A DNA stretch of 64,000 nucleotides from JBCBGF01 sp039193455 (GTDB lineage: Bacteria > Pseudomonadota > Alphaproteobacteria > Rhodobacterales > Rhodobacteraceae): NCBI GenBank assembly GCA_039193455.1, contig JBCCWO010000001.1:310001-374000 (forward strand), given 5' to 3'. Position 1 is the stretch's first letter; each line of letters opens with the position of its first letter. Under the pieces are notes generated by a model that did no database searches, was not told where the DNA came from, and saw only the letters and a program-made list of their open reading frames with translations. Positions 32,758 to 42,963 of the stretch are shown piece after piece. The translations under genes were made by a program, and so were the position numbers.

Positions 32758-33387
32758 ATGACCGACACCGACATTCGCAACGAGCCGCATAAGCGGCTGG
32801 AACATTCCTTGGCCGAAGATGCCTTGGCTTTTCTGCTGGGGACCGCGATGTGCGCCCTTGGGGTGCAGTTCCTGACCCACCTGGGCCTGATCACCGGGCA
32901 GACGGCGGGTTTGGGCGTTCTGGTCAGCTATGTCACCGACTGGCCGTTCGGCGCGGTGTTTTTTGTGGTGAACCTGCCGTTCTATGTGCTGGCCTGGCTG
33001 CGCATGGGGCCCCGGTTCACGATCAAGAGCTTTGTCGCCGTCGCCATGGTGTCGGCGATGGCCGAGGCGATGCCACAAGCCTTCGAAATCGCGTATCTTC
33101 ACCCTGCGCTCGGCGCGGCCTTGTCCGGCGCGATGATCGGGCTCGGGTTGATCGTGCTCTTCCGCCATGGCGCCTCGCTGGGTGGCGTGGGCGTGCTCGC
33201 GCTGTATCTGCAGGACAGGATCGGGTTTCAGGCGGGCTGGACCCAGTTGATCTTTGACGCGGTGCTGTTTGCCGTTGCTTTCCTTGTGCTTGACCCCTGG
33301 CTGGTGGCCTGGTCGCTTGCCGGGTCGGTCGTCGTCAATTTGATCATCGCCGTGAACCACCGCAAAGACCGCTATATCGGCCGCTGA
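32758..33387 (+). CDS. YitT-family membrane protein
   Basis: 209 residues with five or six hydrophobic helices. Matches the YitT/DUF161 pattern: LGVQFLTHLGLITGQTAGLG near the start and HGASLGGVGVLALYLQDRIG in the middle, the duplicated GGxxGLA-like elements of the family. Likely a transporter or channel of unknown substrate. 41 bp after mnmA, same strand. Confidence 0.85.
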   Translation: MTDTDIRNEPHKRLEHSLAEDALAFLLGTAMCALGVQFLTHLGLITGQTAGLGVLVSYVTDWPFGAVFFVVNLPFYVLAWLRMGPRFTIKSFVAVAMVSAMAEAMPQAFEIAYLHPALGAALSGAMIGLGLIVLFRHGASLGGVGVLALYLQDRIGFQAGWTQLIFDAVLFAVAFLVLDPWLVAWSLAGSVVVNLIIAVNHRKDRYIGR

Positions 33388-33398
33388 AAGGGCCCGCC

Positions 33399-33734
33399 AT
33401 GCCGCTTCATTATCTGTACCTCGTTGTTGCGATTATCTTTGAAACCATTGGCACATCGGCCCTGCAGGCCAGCCAGCAATTCACGCGCATAGGACCGACA
33501 CTAATTGTAATCGTGGCCTATGCGATTTCTTTCTACCTGCTGGGATTATCGTTGAAATTCATGCCTGTGGGTGTCGTCTATGCGATCTGGTCCGGCCTTG
33601 GGATCGTGTCGATCACCGCCATCGGGTTCCTTGTTTTTGGGCAACGGCTCGACGCGCCTGCGCTGCTTGGCATGGCGATGATCGTTGGCGGGGTTTTGGT
33701 CATTCACCTGTTCTCGAAGACCGCAAGCCACTGA
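33399..33734 (+). CDS. Small multidrug resistance (SMR) transporter
   Basis: 111 residues, four membrane helices. Conserved Glu15 in the first helix (VVAIIFETIGTSAL), then AIWSGLGIVSITAIGFLVFG in the third-helix region, the SMR signature. EmrE/SugE-like: exchanges cationic drugs, polyamines or guanidinium for protons as a dimer. Only one SMR gene is present, so probably a homodimer. Confidence 0.93.
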   Translation: MPLHYLYLVVAIIFETIGTSALQASQQFTRIGPTLIVIVAYAISFYLLGLSLKFMPVGVVYAIWSGLGIVSITAIGFLVFGQRLDAPALLGMAMIVGGVLVIHLFSKTASH

Positions 33735-33807
33735 GCGTCCTTTTCGCTCTGGCCAAGGGCGCCATCACCGGGTAGGCCCCGCGCAACACCCCGCAGAGGC
33801 AGAGCAA

Positions 33808-35628
33808 ATGGACCTTCGCAACATCGCTATCATCGCGCATGTCGACCACGGCAAGACGACGCTGGTCGATGAGCTTTTGAAGCAATCCGGCGCGTTTCGC
33901 GAGGGTCAGGCCGTGGCCGAACGCGCGATGGACTCCAATGATCTGGAGCGTGAGCGTGGGATCACGATCCTGGCCAAGGCAACCTCGGTCGAATGGAAAG
34001 GCACGCGGATCAACATCGTCGATACCCCCGGCCACGCCGATTTCGGCGGCGAGGTCGAGCGGATCCTGTCGATGGTGGATGGCGTCGTGCTGTTGGTCGA
34101 TGCCGCCGAAGGGCCGATGCCACAAACGAAGTTTGTGACGTCAAAGGCGTTGGCGCTGGGTCTGCGGCCCATCGTGGTCCTGAACAAGGTCGATAAACCG
34201 GATGCCGAGCCCGACCGGGCGCTTGATGAGGTGTTCGATCTCTTTGCAGCGCTGGACGCCGATGACGATCAGCTCGATTTCCCGCATCTTTACGCCTCTG
34301 GCCGCTCGGGCTGGGCGGATGCCGAGCTTGACGGCCCGCGCGCCGATCTGAGCGCACTCTTCAACCTGGTCGTGCACCACGTCCCGCCGCCGCGCCAACT
34401 CAACCATCAGGACGAACCGTTCCGGATGCTGGCCACCACGCTTGGCTCTGATCCGTTTGTGGGGCGCATCCTCACCGGTCGGGTGGAAAGCGGGGTCTTG
34501 AAGGTCGGGGCCACCGTGCAGGCGCTCAGCCGGATTGGCCAAAAGATCGAACAGTTTCGCGTCACCCGGATCCAGGCGTTCCGGGGGCTCGCCCAGCAGG
34601 ACATCGATGCGGCGCAAGCCGGTGACATCGTCTCGCTTGCCGGGATGTCGAAGGCCACCGTGGCGGATACGATCTGCGCCCTGGCCGTCGACGACCCCCT
34701 GCCCGCGCAGCCGATCGATCCACCCACGATCACCGTAACCTTTGGCATCAATGACAGCCCGCTGGCGGGGCGCGACGGCAAGAAAGTCCAAAGCCGGGTA
34801 ATCCGCGAGCGCTTGATGAAAGAGGCCGAGTCGAACGTGGCCATCCGCGTGACCGACACCCCGGGCGGCGAAGCCTTCGAAGTGGCCGGGCGCGGTGAAC
34901 TGCAAATGGGCGTTTTGATCGAAAACATGCGGCGCGAAGGGTTCGAGCTGTCGATCTCACGTCCTCAGGTGCTGTTTCGTGAAGAGGACGGCACGCGGTT
35001 GGAGCCCGTCGAAGAGGTCACCATCGACGTCGATGACGACTATTCCGGCGCGGTGATCGAGAAAATCACCGGCACACGGCGGGGTGAGATGGTGGAAATG
35101 CGGCCCGCAGGCGCGGGAAAGACGCGCATCGTGGCCCATGTCCCGTCTCGCGGGTTGATCGGCTATCATGGTGAGTTTCTGACCGACACCCGAGGCACCG
35201 GCGTCCTGAACCGCGTGTTCCACGGCTGGAGCCCCTTCAAGGGCGCGATCCCCGGGCGCCGGGCCGGTGTGCTGATCTCGATGGAAGACGGGGTGTCGGT
35301 CGCCTACGCGCTCTTTAACCTCGAAGATCGCGGTCGCATGTTCATCGGTGCGCAGGAACAGGTCTATGAGGGGATGATCATCGGCGAACACAGCCGTGAC
35401 AACGACCTCGAGGTGAACCCGCTGAAGGGGAAGAAGCTGACCAATGTGCGCGCCTCGGGCAAGGACGACGCGGTGGTTCTGACGACCCCGGTGCGTTTTT
35501 CGCTGGAAGAGGCGATTGCCTATATCGACGATGATGAGCTGGTCGAAGTGACGCCGAACGCGGTGCGGCTGCGCAAGCGCTTCCTCGACCCGCATGAGCG
35601 GAAAAGGCAGGCTCGGGCCTCTGGATAG
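33808..35628 (+). CDS. typA: Ribosome-associated GTPase TypA/BipA
   Basis: 606 residues from the ATG at 33808, after GAGG; the frame is open further upstream but the N terminus MDLRNIAIIAHVDHGKTTL is canonical. GTPase motifs: AHVDHGKT, RERGIT, DTPGHADF, NKVDKP. EF-G-like domains III and V and the TypA-specific C-terminal domain follow. Acts in ribosome assembly and stress or cold adaptation. Confidence 0.96.
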   Translation: MDLRNIAIIAHVDHGKTTLVDELLKQSGAFREGQAVAERAMDSNDLERERGITILAKATSVEWKGTRINIVDTPGHADFGGEVERILSMVDGVVLLVDAAEGPMPQTKFVTSKALALGLRPIVVLNKVDKPDAEPDRALDEVFDLFAALDADDDQLDFPHLYASGRSGWADAELDGPRADLSALFNLVVHHVPPPRQLNHQDEPFRMLATTLGSDPFVGRILTGRVESGVLKVGATVQALSRIGQKIEQFRVTRIQAFRGLAQQDIDAAQAGDIVSLAGMSKATVADTICALAVDDPLPAQPIDPPTITVTFGINDSPLAGRDGKKVQSRVIRERLMKEAESNVAIRVTDTPGGEAFEVAGRGELQMGVLIENMRREGFELSISRPQVLFREEDGTRLEPVEEVTIDVDDDYSGAVIEKITGTRRGEMVEMRPAGAGKTRIVAHVPSRGLIGYHGEFLTDTRGTGVLNRVFHGWSPFKGAIPGRRAGVLISMEDGVSVAYALFNLEDRGRMFIGAQEQVYEGMIIGEHSRDNDLEVNPLKGKKLTNVRASGKDDAVVLTTPVRFSLEEAIAYIDDDELVEVTPNAVRLRKRFLDPHERKRQARASG

Positions 35629-35722
35629 CGCCTAGAACCGGTTACGTCTGCTCACGTCTCCCGGATACACGGTTGGCACCCAATTCTCTTTGGCCGGGAC
35701 GTTCCCGCTTGGGCGCTAAGAC

Positions 35723-36178
35723 CTATGCCGACACCGGCACTACGGCATCGCCGATGCGGATTGTTCCGGGCCGGATCACGCTGGCGTAGACACCGCCGTG
35801 CCCCCGCACGGCCGTATACCCGCCGTGCCCGAGGGCCTCTTCCATGCGCGAACACGGGGGACAGGGCCCTGACACCTCGATGATTGCCGCGCCGATCTGC
35901 AACTGCGCCTTGCGAAATCCCAGAAGGTTTAGTCCCCAAACGACGATGTTGCGCCGCAAGAGCGTGGGCGACACCTCGGCCAGGCCTGCGAGCGCGGCGA
36001 TAGCGGGCAAATGTTCGGCCTGGATCAGGGTGAGCGCGCGCTTCCCTTCGGGGGCATGATCCCCGCTCAGCCCTGTGGCGGTCACCTGGGCTTCGTCGAC
36101 AGAGATCACATCTGTCCGCCGCGCGGGCCGCAGGCCGATCCAGTCGATCCGGCCTGCACGCGCGTGCCGGGCCATCAT
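35723..36178 (-). CDS. MOSC-domain protein
   Basis: 151 residues. MOSC pattern: GLSGDHAPEGKRALTLIQAE, LLRRNIVVWGLNL, IIEVSGPCPPCSRMEEALG with the conserved cysteine, and a C-terminal GHGGVYASVIRPGTIRIGD. MOSC domains bind the molybdenum cofactor or its sulfur. Stand-alone form. Followed leftward by about 95 bp before convergent typA. Confidence 0.9.
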   Translation of the reverse strand: MMARHARAGRIDWIGLRPARRTDVISVDEAQVTATGLSGDHAPEGKRALTLIQAEHLPAIAALAGLAEVSPTLLRRNIVVWGLNLLGFRKAQLQIGAAIIEVSGPCPPCSRMEEALGHGGYTAVRGHGGVYASVIRPGTIRIGDAVVPVSA

Positions 36179-36192
36179 CGCGGCCAGATCGC

Positions 36193-36483
36193 TCAGGGGT
36201 CGATTTCCTCGACCACCATCAGGTCACGTTCGCTCGCACCCTTGGCAAAGCTGAGCGCCTCCTGGTAGCGCGGTGAGTTGTAGCAGGCCACCGCATCCTC
36301 AAGGGACGGAAAACGCGCCACCACGTTACGGGCGCGGTCATTGCCCTCAAGCTGAACATACCGGCCACCGCGTACAAGGAAGACGCCGCCATGGGCTGCA
36401 ATGGCTTCGGTCGCGATGGCCGCATACTTGCCGTAGGCGTCTTCATCGGTGACATGCACATGTGCAATCCAAAGCGCGCCCAT
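36193..36483 (-). CDS. DUF1330 protein
   Basis: 96 residues, ferredoxin-like dimeric fold: WIAHVHVTDEDAYGKYAAIA, AAHGGVFLVRGGRYVQLEG, RFPSLEDAVACYNSPRYQEA. Role of the family unknown. Its ATG overlaps the last base of the alaS stop and MOSC follows 15 bp on, so alaS-DUF1330-MOSC is one leftward operon. Confidence 0.9.
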   Translation of the reverse strand: MGALWIAHVHVTDEDAYGKYAAIATEAIAAHGGVFLVRGGRYVQLEGNDRARNVVARFPSLEDAVACYNSPRYQEALSFAKGASERDLMVVEEIDP

Positions 36484-39137
36484 TACAAAGCCTCCAATAC
36501 GGATTTCGCGGCGGCGATGGCCGCATCGGCCTGCGACGCATCGGGGCCGCCGCCCTGCGCGAGGTCGGGCCGTCCGCCACCACCCTTGCCACCAAGCTCG
36601 CCCACGGCCGCACGCACGAGGTCCACTGCGGACAGCTTGTCGGTCAGGTCTGCGGTAACGCCGGCCGCCACCGCCGCCTTGCCCCCTGCGTCGGCGATGA
36701 GCAGCACCGCACCGCTGCCAAGCCGCGCCTTGTGTTCATCTATGAGCGCGGGCAATTCCTTTCCGGACACGCCGGTCACAGCATTCGCTATGAAGGGCAC
36801 GCCGTTGATATCATTCGCAGTTTCGACCGCGCCCTCACCGCCCATGGCGAGCTTGCGGCGCAGATCTGCCAGCTCGGATTGCAGCGCCTTGCGTTCGTCC
36901 AAGAGCCCGCGAACGCGGTCGGGCACATCGGCGGCCTGGGCCTTGAGCGCCAGCGCCGTTTCGGCCAGGCGGTGGTCCTGTCCGGTGAGATAATCAAACG
37001 CCGCCGCACCGGTCAGCGCTTCGATCCGACGCACGCCAGCGGACGATGCGCTGTCGCCCAGGGTGACAAAGACACCGATATCGCCGGTGCGCGCGACATG
37101 CGTCCCGCCGCACAGCTCGATCGAATAGGTTTCACCATCAAGGCCTTTGCCCGTCTGGGCCTGTCCCATCGAGACGACGCGCACTTCATCGCCGTATTTC
37201 TCGCCAAAGAGTGCCTGGGCGCCGATGTCGCGGGCATCGTCGGGCGTCATGATCCGTGTCTCAACAGGTGTGTTCTGGCGGATATAGGCGTTCACCTCCG
37301 CCTCCACCCGGGCCAGTTCCTCGAGGCTAAGCGCCTGCGCATGGCTGAAGTCGAACCGTAGGCGATCGGGGGCGTTGAGCGATCCCCGCTGGGCGACATG
37401 ATCCCCCAGCGCCTCGCGCAATGCCTCGTGCAGCAGGTGCGTGGCCGAGTGGTTGGCGCGGATGTTCGTGCGCCGCGCATGATCCACGGTCAGCTGGGCG
37501 CCTTCGCCCGCGATGATCTTGCCCTCGGTCACCCGCGCCATGTGCAGGAACAGCCCCGCCGTCTTGCGGCAATCGGTGATCTCTGCGGCCCCGGTCTCGG
37601 TCCGCAGCAGCCCTGTGTCGCCCACCTGGCCACCCGATTCCGCGTAGAACGGGGTTTGGTTCAATATGATCTGCACCGTTTCACCGGGGACAGCCTCCGA
37701 CTGCGAAGCGCCGTCCCGCACGATCGCCAGCACCTGCCCCTCGGCCACTTCGGTGTCGTAGCCAAGAAATTCGGTCGCGCCATGCTCTTCCGCCAGATCG
37801 AACCAGATCGTCGCATCCGCCGTCTCGCCAGATCCCGCCCAGGCCGCGCGGGCCTTGGCCTTTTGGGCAGCCATCGCGCTGTCAAAACCGGCCACGTCAA
37901 CCGCACGACCCTTCTCACGCAGCGCATCCTGCGTCAGATCCAGAGGGAACCCGTAGGTGTCGTAGAGACGAAACGCCTCCTCCCCCGGCAGATCGGCGCC
38001 TTCCGGCAGCTTGCCAAGCGCATCGTCCAGCCGGTGCAGGCCACGGTCGAGCGTCTGGCGGAAGCGGGTCTCTTCGAGCCGCAAGGTTTCGGTGATCAGT
38101 GATTGCGCCTGACCAAGCTCGGGGTAGGCCTGACCCATCTGCTGGACAAGCGCCGGGACCAGCCGGTGCATCAGCGGGTCCTTGGCGCCGAGCAGGTGCG
38201 CATGCCGCATCGCCCGGCGCATGATCCGGCGCAAGACATAACCGCGCCCCTCGTTCGAGGGCATGACGCCGTCTGCAATCAGAAACGAGGTTGACCGCAG
38301 ATGGTCGGCGATCACCCGGTGATGCACGTTTTGCGGACCGTCCGGGTCGACGCTGGTTGCATGCGCCGAGGCCTCGATCAGCGCGCGCATCAGGTCGGTG
38401 TCGTAATTGTCGTGCTTGCCCTGCAAGAGCGCGCCGATCCGCTCCAGCCCCATGCCGGTATCGATCGACTGCGCCGCCAGCTCGCGGCGGGTCCCATCCT
38501 CGAACTGTTCGTATTGCATGAAGACGAGGTTCCAGATCTCGATAAACCGGTCGCCATCCTCATCCGGGCTGCCGGGCGGGCCGCCGGGGATATGATCCCC
38601 ATGGTCGTAAAAGATCTCGGAGGACGGGCCGCACGGGCCCGTGGGGCCCATCATCCAGAAATTGTCGTCCGTCGCGATCCGAATGATGCGGTCATCGCTG
38701 AGACCTGCGTATTTCTTCCAGATCTCGGCGGCCTCATCATCAGTGTGATAGACCGTGACCAAGAGCTTGTCTTTGTTCACCCCAAGTTCCTTGGTCACCA
38801 TGTCCCAGGCGTAGGGAATGGCGGCCTCCTTGAAGTAGTCGCCGAAGGAGAAATTCCCGAGCATCTCAAAGAACGTATGGTGCCGGGCGGTGTAGCCGAC
38901 ATTGTCCAGGTCATTGTGCTTGCCGCCGGCACGCACGCATTTCTGGCTGGTGGTCGCGCGGGTGTAGTCGCGATGCTCGACCCCGGTAAACAGGTTCTTG
39001 AATTGCACCATGCCGGAATTGACGAACATGAGCGTCGGGTCATTGCGCGGAACCAAGGGTGAGCTGTCGACCACCTGATGGTCGTTTTTCTCAAAAAAGC
39101 CCAGAAAGCTGGATCGGATATCATTCAGGCTGGCCAT
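36483..39137 (-). CDS. alaS: Alanyl-tRNA synthetase
   Basis: 884 residues, full length. Class II core (FFEKNDHQVVDSSPLVP, GMVQFKNLFTGVE), editing domain with zinc-binding HSATHLLH and CGGTHV, and the C-terminal glycine-rich C-Ala domain (GGKGGGGRPDLAQGGG). Starts 180 bp downstream of the recA stop on the same strand, with the recA terminator between them. Confidence 0.97.
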   Translation of the reverse strand: MASLNDIRSSFLGFFEKNDHQVVDSSPLVPRNDPTLMFVNSGMVQFKNLFTGVEHRDYTRATTSQKCVRAGGKHNDLDNVGYTARHHTFFEMLGNFSFGDYFKEAAIPYAWDMVTKELGVNKDKLLVTVYHTDDEAAEIWKKYAGLSDDRIIRIATDDNFWMMGPTGPCGPSSEIFYDHGDHIPGGPPGSPDEDGDRFIEIWNLVFMQYEQFEDGTRRELAAQSIDTGMGLERIGALLQGKHDNYDTDLMRALIEASAHATSVDPDGPQNVHHRVIADHLRSTSFLIADGVMPSNEGRGYVLRRIMRRAMRHAHLLGAKDPLMHRLVPALVQQMGQAYPELGQAQSLITETLRLEETRFRQTLDRGLHRLDDALGKLPEGADLPGEEAFRLYDTYGFPLDLTQDALREKGRAVDVAGFDSAMAAQKAKARAAWAGSGETADATIWFDLAEEHGATEFLGYDTEVAEGQVLAIVRDGASQSEAVPGETVQIILNQTPFYAESGGQVGDTGLLRTETGAAEITDCRKTAGLFLHMARVTEGKIIAGEGAQLTVDHARRTNIRANHSATHLLHEALREALGDHVAQRGSLNAPDRLRFDFSHAQALSLEELARVEAEVNAYIRQNTPVETRIMTPDDARDIGAQALFGEKYGDEVRVVSMGQAQTGKGLDGETYSIELCGGTHVARTGDIGVFVTLGDSASSAGVRRIEALTGAAAFDYLTGQDHRLAETALALKAQAADVPDRVRGLLDERKALQSELADLRRKLAMGGEGAVETANDINGVPFIANAVTGVSGKELPALIDEHKARLGSGAVLLIADAGGKAAVAAGVTADLTDKLSAVDLVRAAVGELGGKGGGGRPDLAQGGGPDASQADAAIAAAKSVLEAL

Positions 39138-39265
39138 GGCGCGGGTCTTTGCTGGCTGGGGTCACGGGCGTTCGGACCATTTAGCCCTGCCGGTCTGGGC
39201 TGTCCACAGGCCGTATGGCTGCAAAATGGCGCGGGCCACAGCGTGCCGCGGCCCCCAAAAGCAAA

Positions 39266-39287
39266 GGGCGCGGCAGACGCCGCGCCC
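39266..39287 (-). terminator. Rho-independent terminator after recA
   Basis: Perfect 9-bp stem GGGCGCGGC / GCCGCGCCC with loop of four bases (AGAC on the plus strand). On the minus strand it is followed by TTTGCTTTT. Ends the recA transcript before alaS. Confidence 0.8.
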
Positions 39288-39316
39288 AATCACCTTGGCG
39301 TCAAATGGTGGTGCCG

Positions 39317-40408
39317 CTACGCTTCGAGAATGTCGTCCTCGCCGGCCTCCGCCCGTTTGGCCTCCTCGGGCGGCATATCAAAGTCGAGCCCGTGCGCTGC
39401 GCGGATCTTGTCTTCGATATCGAGCGCGACCGAGCGGTTGTCCTTAAGGAATTGCTTAGCGTTCTCTCGGCCCTGCCCGATCCGCTCGTCCCCGTAGGAA
39501 AACCAGGCACCCGACTTTTCGACGACACCGGCCTTCACGCCCAGATCGAGAAGCTCGCCCATCTTCGAGATGCCTTCGCCGTACATGATGTCGAATTCGA
39601 CCTGCTTGAACGGCGGCGCCACCTTGTTCTTCACGACTTTCACGCGGGTCGCGTTGCCCACGACCTCATCGCGGTCCTTGATCGCGCCAATCCGGCGGAT
39701 GTCGAGGCGCACGGAAGAATAGAACTTAAGCGCGTTGCCGCCGGTCGTGGTCTCTGGCGAGCCGAACATCACGCCGATCTTCATCCGGATCTGGTTGATG
39801 AAGATCACCATGCAGTTCGAGCGGCTGATCGAGCCGGTGAGCTTGCGCATCGCCTGGCTCATCAGGCGGGCCTGCGCGCCGACCTGGGCATCGCCCATAT
39901 CACCCTCAAGCTCGGACTTGGGTGTCAGCGCGGCGACCGAGTCGACGATCACCATGCTCACCGCGCCCGAGCGGACGAGCGTGTCGGTGATCTCAAGCGC
40001 CTGCTCGCCGGTGTCCGGCTGGCTGATCAACAGCTCGTCGAGATCAACGCCAAGCTTGCGGGCGTATTGCGGGTCGAGCGCGTGCTCGGCATCCACAAAG
40101 GCGCAGACGCCGCCTTTTTTTTGTTCTTCGGCCACGCAATGCAGTGTGAGCGTGGTCTTGCCCGAGCTTTCGGGCCCGTAGATTTCGACGATCCGTCCTT
40201 TGGGCAGGCCGCCAATGCCAAGCGCGATGTCGAGCCCGAGCGAGCCGGTCGACGTTGCCTCGATCTCTTGCACCGCATTCTCATCGCCGAGCTTCATGAT
40301 CGAGCCTTTGCCGAACTGGCGTTCGATCTGGGCAAGCGCTGAATCGAGCGCCTTTTGTTTGTCGCTGTTACGCTTGTCGTTCATGTCCAGAATGCTTGCG
40401 GTTGCCAT
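39317..40408 (-). CDS. recA: Recombinase RecA
   Basis: 363 residues. Walker A GPESSGKTTL, FVDAEHALDP, loop 2 with GGNALKFYSSVRLDIRRIG. Catalyses strand exchange and promotes LexA self-cleavage. Under a perfect SOS box at 40460. Adjacent to cckA as in other Rhodobacterales. Confidence 0.98.
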   Translation of the reverse strand: MATASILDMNDKRNSDKQKALDSALAQIERQFGKGSIMKLGDENAVQEIEATSTGSLGLDIALGIGGLPKGRIVEIYGPESSGKTTLTLHCVAEEQKKGGVCAFVDAEHALDPQYARKLGVDLDELLISQPDTGEQALEITDTLVRSGAVSMVIVDSVAALTPKSELEGDMGDAQVGAQARLMSQAMRKLTGSISRSNCMVIFINQIRMKIGVMFGSPETTTGGNALKFYSSVRLDIRRIGAIKDRDEVVGNATRVKVVKNKVAPPFKQVEFDIMYGEGISKMGELLDLGVKAGVVEKSGAWFSYGDERIGQGRENAKQFLKDNRSVALDIEDKIRAAHGLDFDMPPEEAKRAEAGEDDILEA

Positions 40409-40459
40409 GGGTCCTGTTCCTTATTCCATACGCGCCTTGGGGCGGCAATGACTGCTGAT

Positions 40460-40474
40460 GTTCGCCTCTTGTTC
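40460..40474 (-). promoter_or_regulatory. SOS box of recA
   Basis: GTTC-GCCTCTT-GTTC on the plus strand (GAAC-N7-GAAC toward recA), 52-66 bp upstream of the recA ATG. Exact alphaproteobacterial LexA operator. A sequence close to a CtrA box (TTAG-N7-TTAA, 40547-40561) lies further upstream; its relevance is doubtful. Confidence 0.85.
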
Positions 40475-40593
40475 TTGTGTGCTGTATGGGACCAAAAAGA
40501 GAACATGGCAACAGATTTATTCAATTCGTTGCTAAACGGTGGATGGTTAGCAGGGGGTTAATGCAGGCCAGCAAAGAGCACGAAGCCCGTGGT

Positions 40594-42948
40594 TTAGTGC
40601 AATTGGCGCTTCACCGTGTCGGTCAATTCCGTCAGCGAAAACGGCTTGGGCAGAAAGATCGAATGCGGGATCTGTGCCTGGCTTTCGGCAAAGTTTTCCT
40701 GCGCATAGCCCGAGACAAAGATCACGCGCGTGTCTGGCCGGCGTTTCAGAGCCGCGCTGACCCAGCTTGGGCCGTCCATCCCGGGCATGATCACATCCGT
40801 GACGAAGACATCGACATGCAGACTGTCATCGTCCAGCTGAGCAAGCGCATCTTCGGCATTCTCAGCCTCAAGAACGGTGTACCCGCGCATCCGCAGCGCC
40901 CGCGACGCAAAGGCGCGCACCGGGGCCTCATCCTCCACCAGCAGGATCACGACATCGCCTTCGGCCAACGGTTCGGCGACTGCCGGTGCCTCTTCAATCG
41001 GCGGTGCGGCCAGCAAGGTTTCTGGCTGCGCCTCTTCTGCCGGGAAATAGAGCGTGAACGTGGTGCCACTGCCCACCGCGCTGTTGGCAAAGATGAATCC
41101 GCCAGTCTGCTTGACGATCCCATAGACGGTCGACAGGCCCAGACCCGTCCCCTCGCCCGTGCGTTTCGTGGTGTAGAACGGTTCAAACACCTTGTGCAGG
41201 TTTTCCGGCGCAATCCCGATGCCCGCATCGCTCACCTGCAAGACAACATAGTCGCCGGGCGGAATCGTGGCGCGGTCGCGGATCAGCTCGTGATGCAGCA
41301 CTGCGGGCCGCGCTTCGATGGTGATCGTGCCGCCGTCGGGCATCGCATCGCGCGCATTGACCACGAGGTTCATCATCACCTGTTCAAGCTGGCGCGGATC
41401 AGCCCGCACATGCTTCAATCCGCTCTCGGCATTGAGCTCGAGCGTGATCTTTTCGCCCACAAGCCGGTTCAAAAGGTGGGTGAGGTCGGCCATCGTGTCA
41501 CGCAGGTCGATTTGGCGCGTCTGAAAGGTCTGTTTGCGCGAAAACGCAAGCAACTGACCGACCAGAGCCGCGGCGCGGTTGGCGTTCTGGCCGATCTGTT
41601 CGAGATCGTCATGGTCGGGATCGCCCGGATCGTGGCGCAGAAGCAAAAGATCGCAATGACCTGTGATCGCGGTCAGGAGGTTGTTGAAGTCATGCGCCAC
41701 CCCGCCCGCAAGCTGCCCAATGGCCTGCATTTTCTGGCTTTGCACGAATTGTGCTTCCAGTGACTTGAGCTCGGTTGCGTCGCTCAGGACGGCAAGCACC
41801 TCGCCCGCGCCGCCACCGCCCCAGGGGTTCAGCGCGACTTGCAGGAACACTTCTTGCGGCGCACGGCGCGCGCGCAAAAACTCCGTCCCCCGCGCCACGC
41901 GGCCCTGCGCGGCCTCGGAAATCCATTGGTCGACCGGGCGACCAAGGCTGTCGACAAGCGATGTGAAGGGCACCGCCTCCCCAGGCTCCATGTGCAGCAG
42001 GGCTTGCGCGGCCTGGTTGCTGAACAGCACCTCGCCCGTCTCCGACATCCGTACGAGGGCCACCGGGAGCGTGTGAAGCCCGACCGGTTCCGAAGCCGCA
42101 GCCCCCACCTCCTCGCGCGGGATGAGGTACAGTTCGCGCCGTTCGGCCGCCACCTTCATCTCGACAATCCCGACCTCGATCGTGCCCTTGGGCGTATGGA
42201 TCCGCTGCACCTGACCGCCGCGCACCGGCAGATTGGTGAATATCCGGTCAAGAGACTTGCGCCGTCCGCCCACCAACCGACGAAGCGCGTCGTTCATGAA
42301 CAGCACAGTGCCGGACTTTGAAACCGTCAGCATTGGCAGGCTGATGCTGTCGGCCCCGCGCCCCGGTTGCGATCGGTCCGCCACATCCTCCATCCGCCAG
42401 AGCAGCGCGCCCGAGCCGATCCTGTGCGCCGAAAGCCGCAGGTGGCCACGCCGTGTGGTGACGTCTTCGCGCGCGGCCCCATTGGTATCGGCCCGTTTCT
42501 GCAGCCGAAACAGAACCGCCGCGGGCGAGGCAATCACGCCACCCAGAACGGCAACCAACGTTGCGCCTGCCTTTTCCCCGAAAAGGTCGATTGATGCGGC
42601 GTTCTGATAGCCGATGATGCCCTCGGGGTTGGTGGTAAAGCTGGCCGCTGCGTCGTGTTCCACGAAGTTTGACACGGCATTAAACATCGCCTCTTCCGCG
42701 CGATTTCGCCGCCGTTCAAAGAAATGCAGCAGCCCGGCAAGCGACAACAGACCCGACCCCGCAAAGAAGACAGCCGTGCCGGCGGTGGTTTCCGGGAGCA
42801 GGTAGGCGGCCATCAGACACGCCGCGCCAAGTCCGACGAGTTGCCCGGCACGCGCCCCGGAGCGGGAGGCCGCAGACAGCGTCGTCGCGTGTTCGCGCGC
42901 CGGTGTACTCAACGTGGGCCCCCTATAAGCGATTCGATTAGCGCTCAT
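40594..42948 (-). CDS. cckA: Hybrid histidine kinase CckA
   Basis: 784 residues. Two membrane helices (residues about 35-52 and 57-75), PAS-like sensor regions, HisKA with phospho-His419 in GGVAHDFNNLLTAITGH (typical of CckA), HATPase boxes (NLVVNARDAM, DAGIGI, GEGTGLGLS), and a C-terminal receiver with Asp in FVTDVIMPGMDG. CckA phosphorylates CtrA through ChpT (not in this window). A CtrA box lies in its promoter. The kinase is intact even though its final target CtrA is split. Confidence 0.95.
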   Translation of the reverse strand: MSANRIAYRGPTLSTPAREHATTLSAASRSGARAGQLVGLGAACLMAAYLLPETTAGTAVFFAGSGLLSLAGLLHFFERRRNRAEEAMFNAVSNFVEHDAAASFTTNPEGIIGYQNAASIDLFGEKAGATLVAVLGGVIASPAAVLFRLQKRADTNGAAREDVTTRRGHLRLSAHRIGSGALLWRMEDVADRSQPGRGADSISLPMLTVSKSGTVLFMNDALRRLVGGRRKSLDRIFTNLPVRGGQVQRIHTPKGTIEVGIVEMKVAAERRELYLIPREEVGAAASEPVGLHTLPVALVRMSETGEVLFSNQAAQALLHMEPGEAVPFTSLVDSLGRPVDQWISEAAQGRVARGTEFLRARRAPQEVFLQVALNPWGGGGAGEVLAVLSDATELKSLEAQFVQSQKMQAIGQLAGGVAHDFNNLLTAITGHCDLLLLRHDPGDPDHDDLEQIGQNANRAAALVGQLLAFSRKQTFQTRQIDLRDTMADLTHLLNRLVGEKITLELNAESGLKHVRADPRQLEQVMMNLVVNARDAMPDGGTITIEARPAVLHHELIRDRATIPPGDYVVLQVSDAGIGIAPENLHKVFEPFYTTKRTGEGTGLGLSTVYGIVKQTGGFIFANSAVGSGTTFTLYFPAEEAQPETLLAAPPIEEAPAVAEPLAEGDVVILLVEDEAPVRAFASRALRMRGYTVLEAENAEDALAQLDDDSLHVDVFVTDVIMPGMDGPSWVSAALKRRPDTRVIFVSGYAQENFAESQAQIPHSIFLPKPFSLTELTDTVKRQLH

Positions 42949-42963
42949 TTCCGGCGGAATTCC

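Noticed and set aside
40547..40561. CtrA-like site (TTAG-N7-TTAA) upstream of recA
   Set aside because: One mismatch and 140 bp from the start; too weak to annotate separately.
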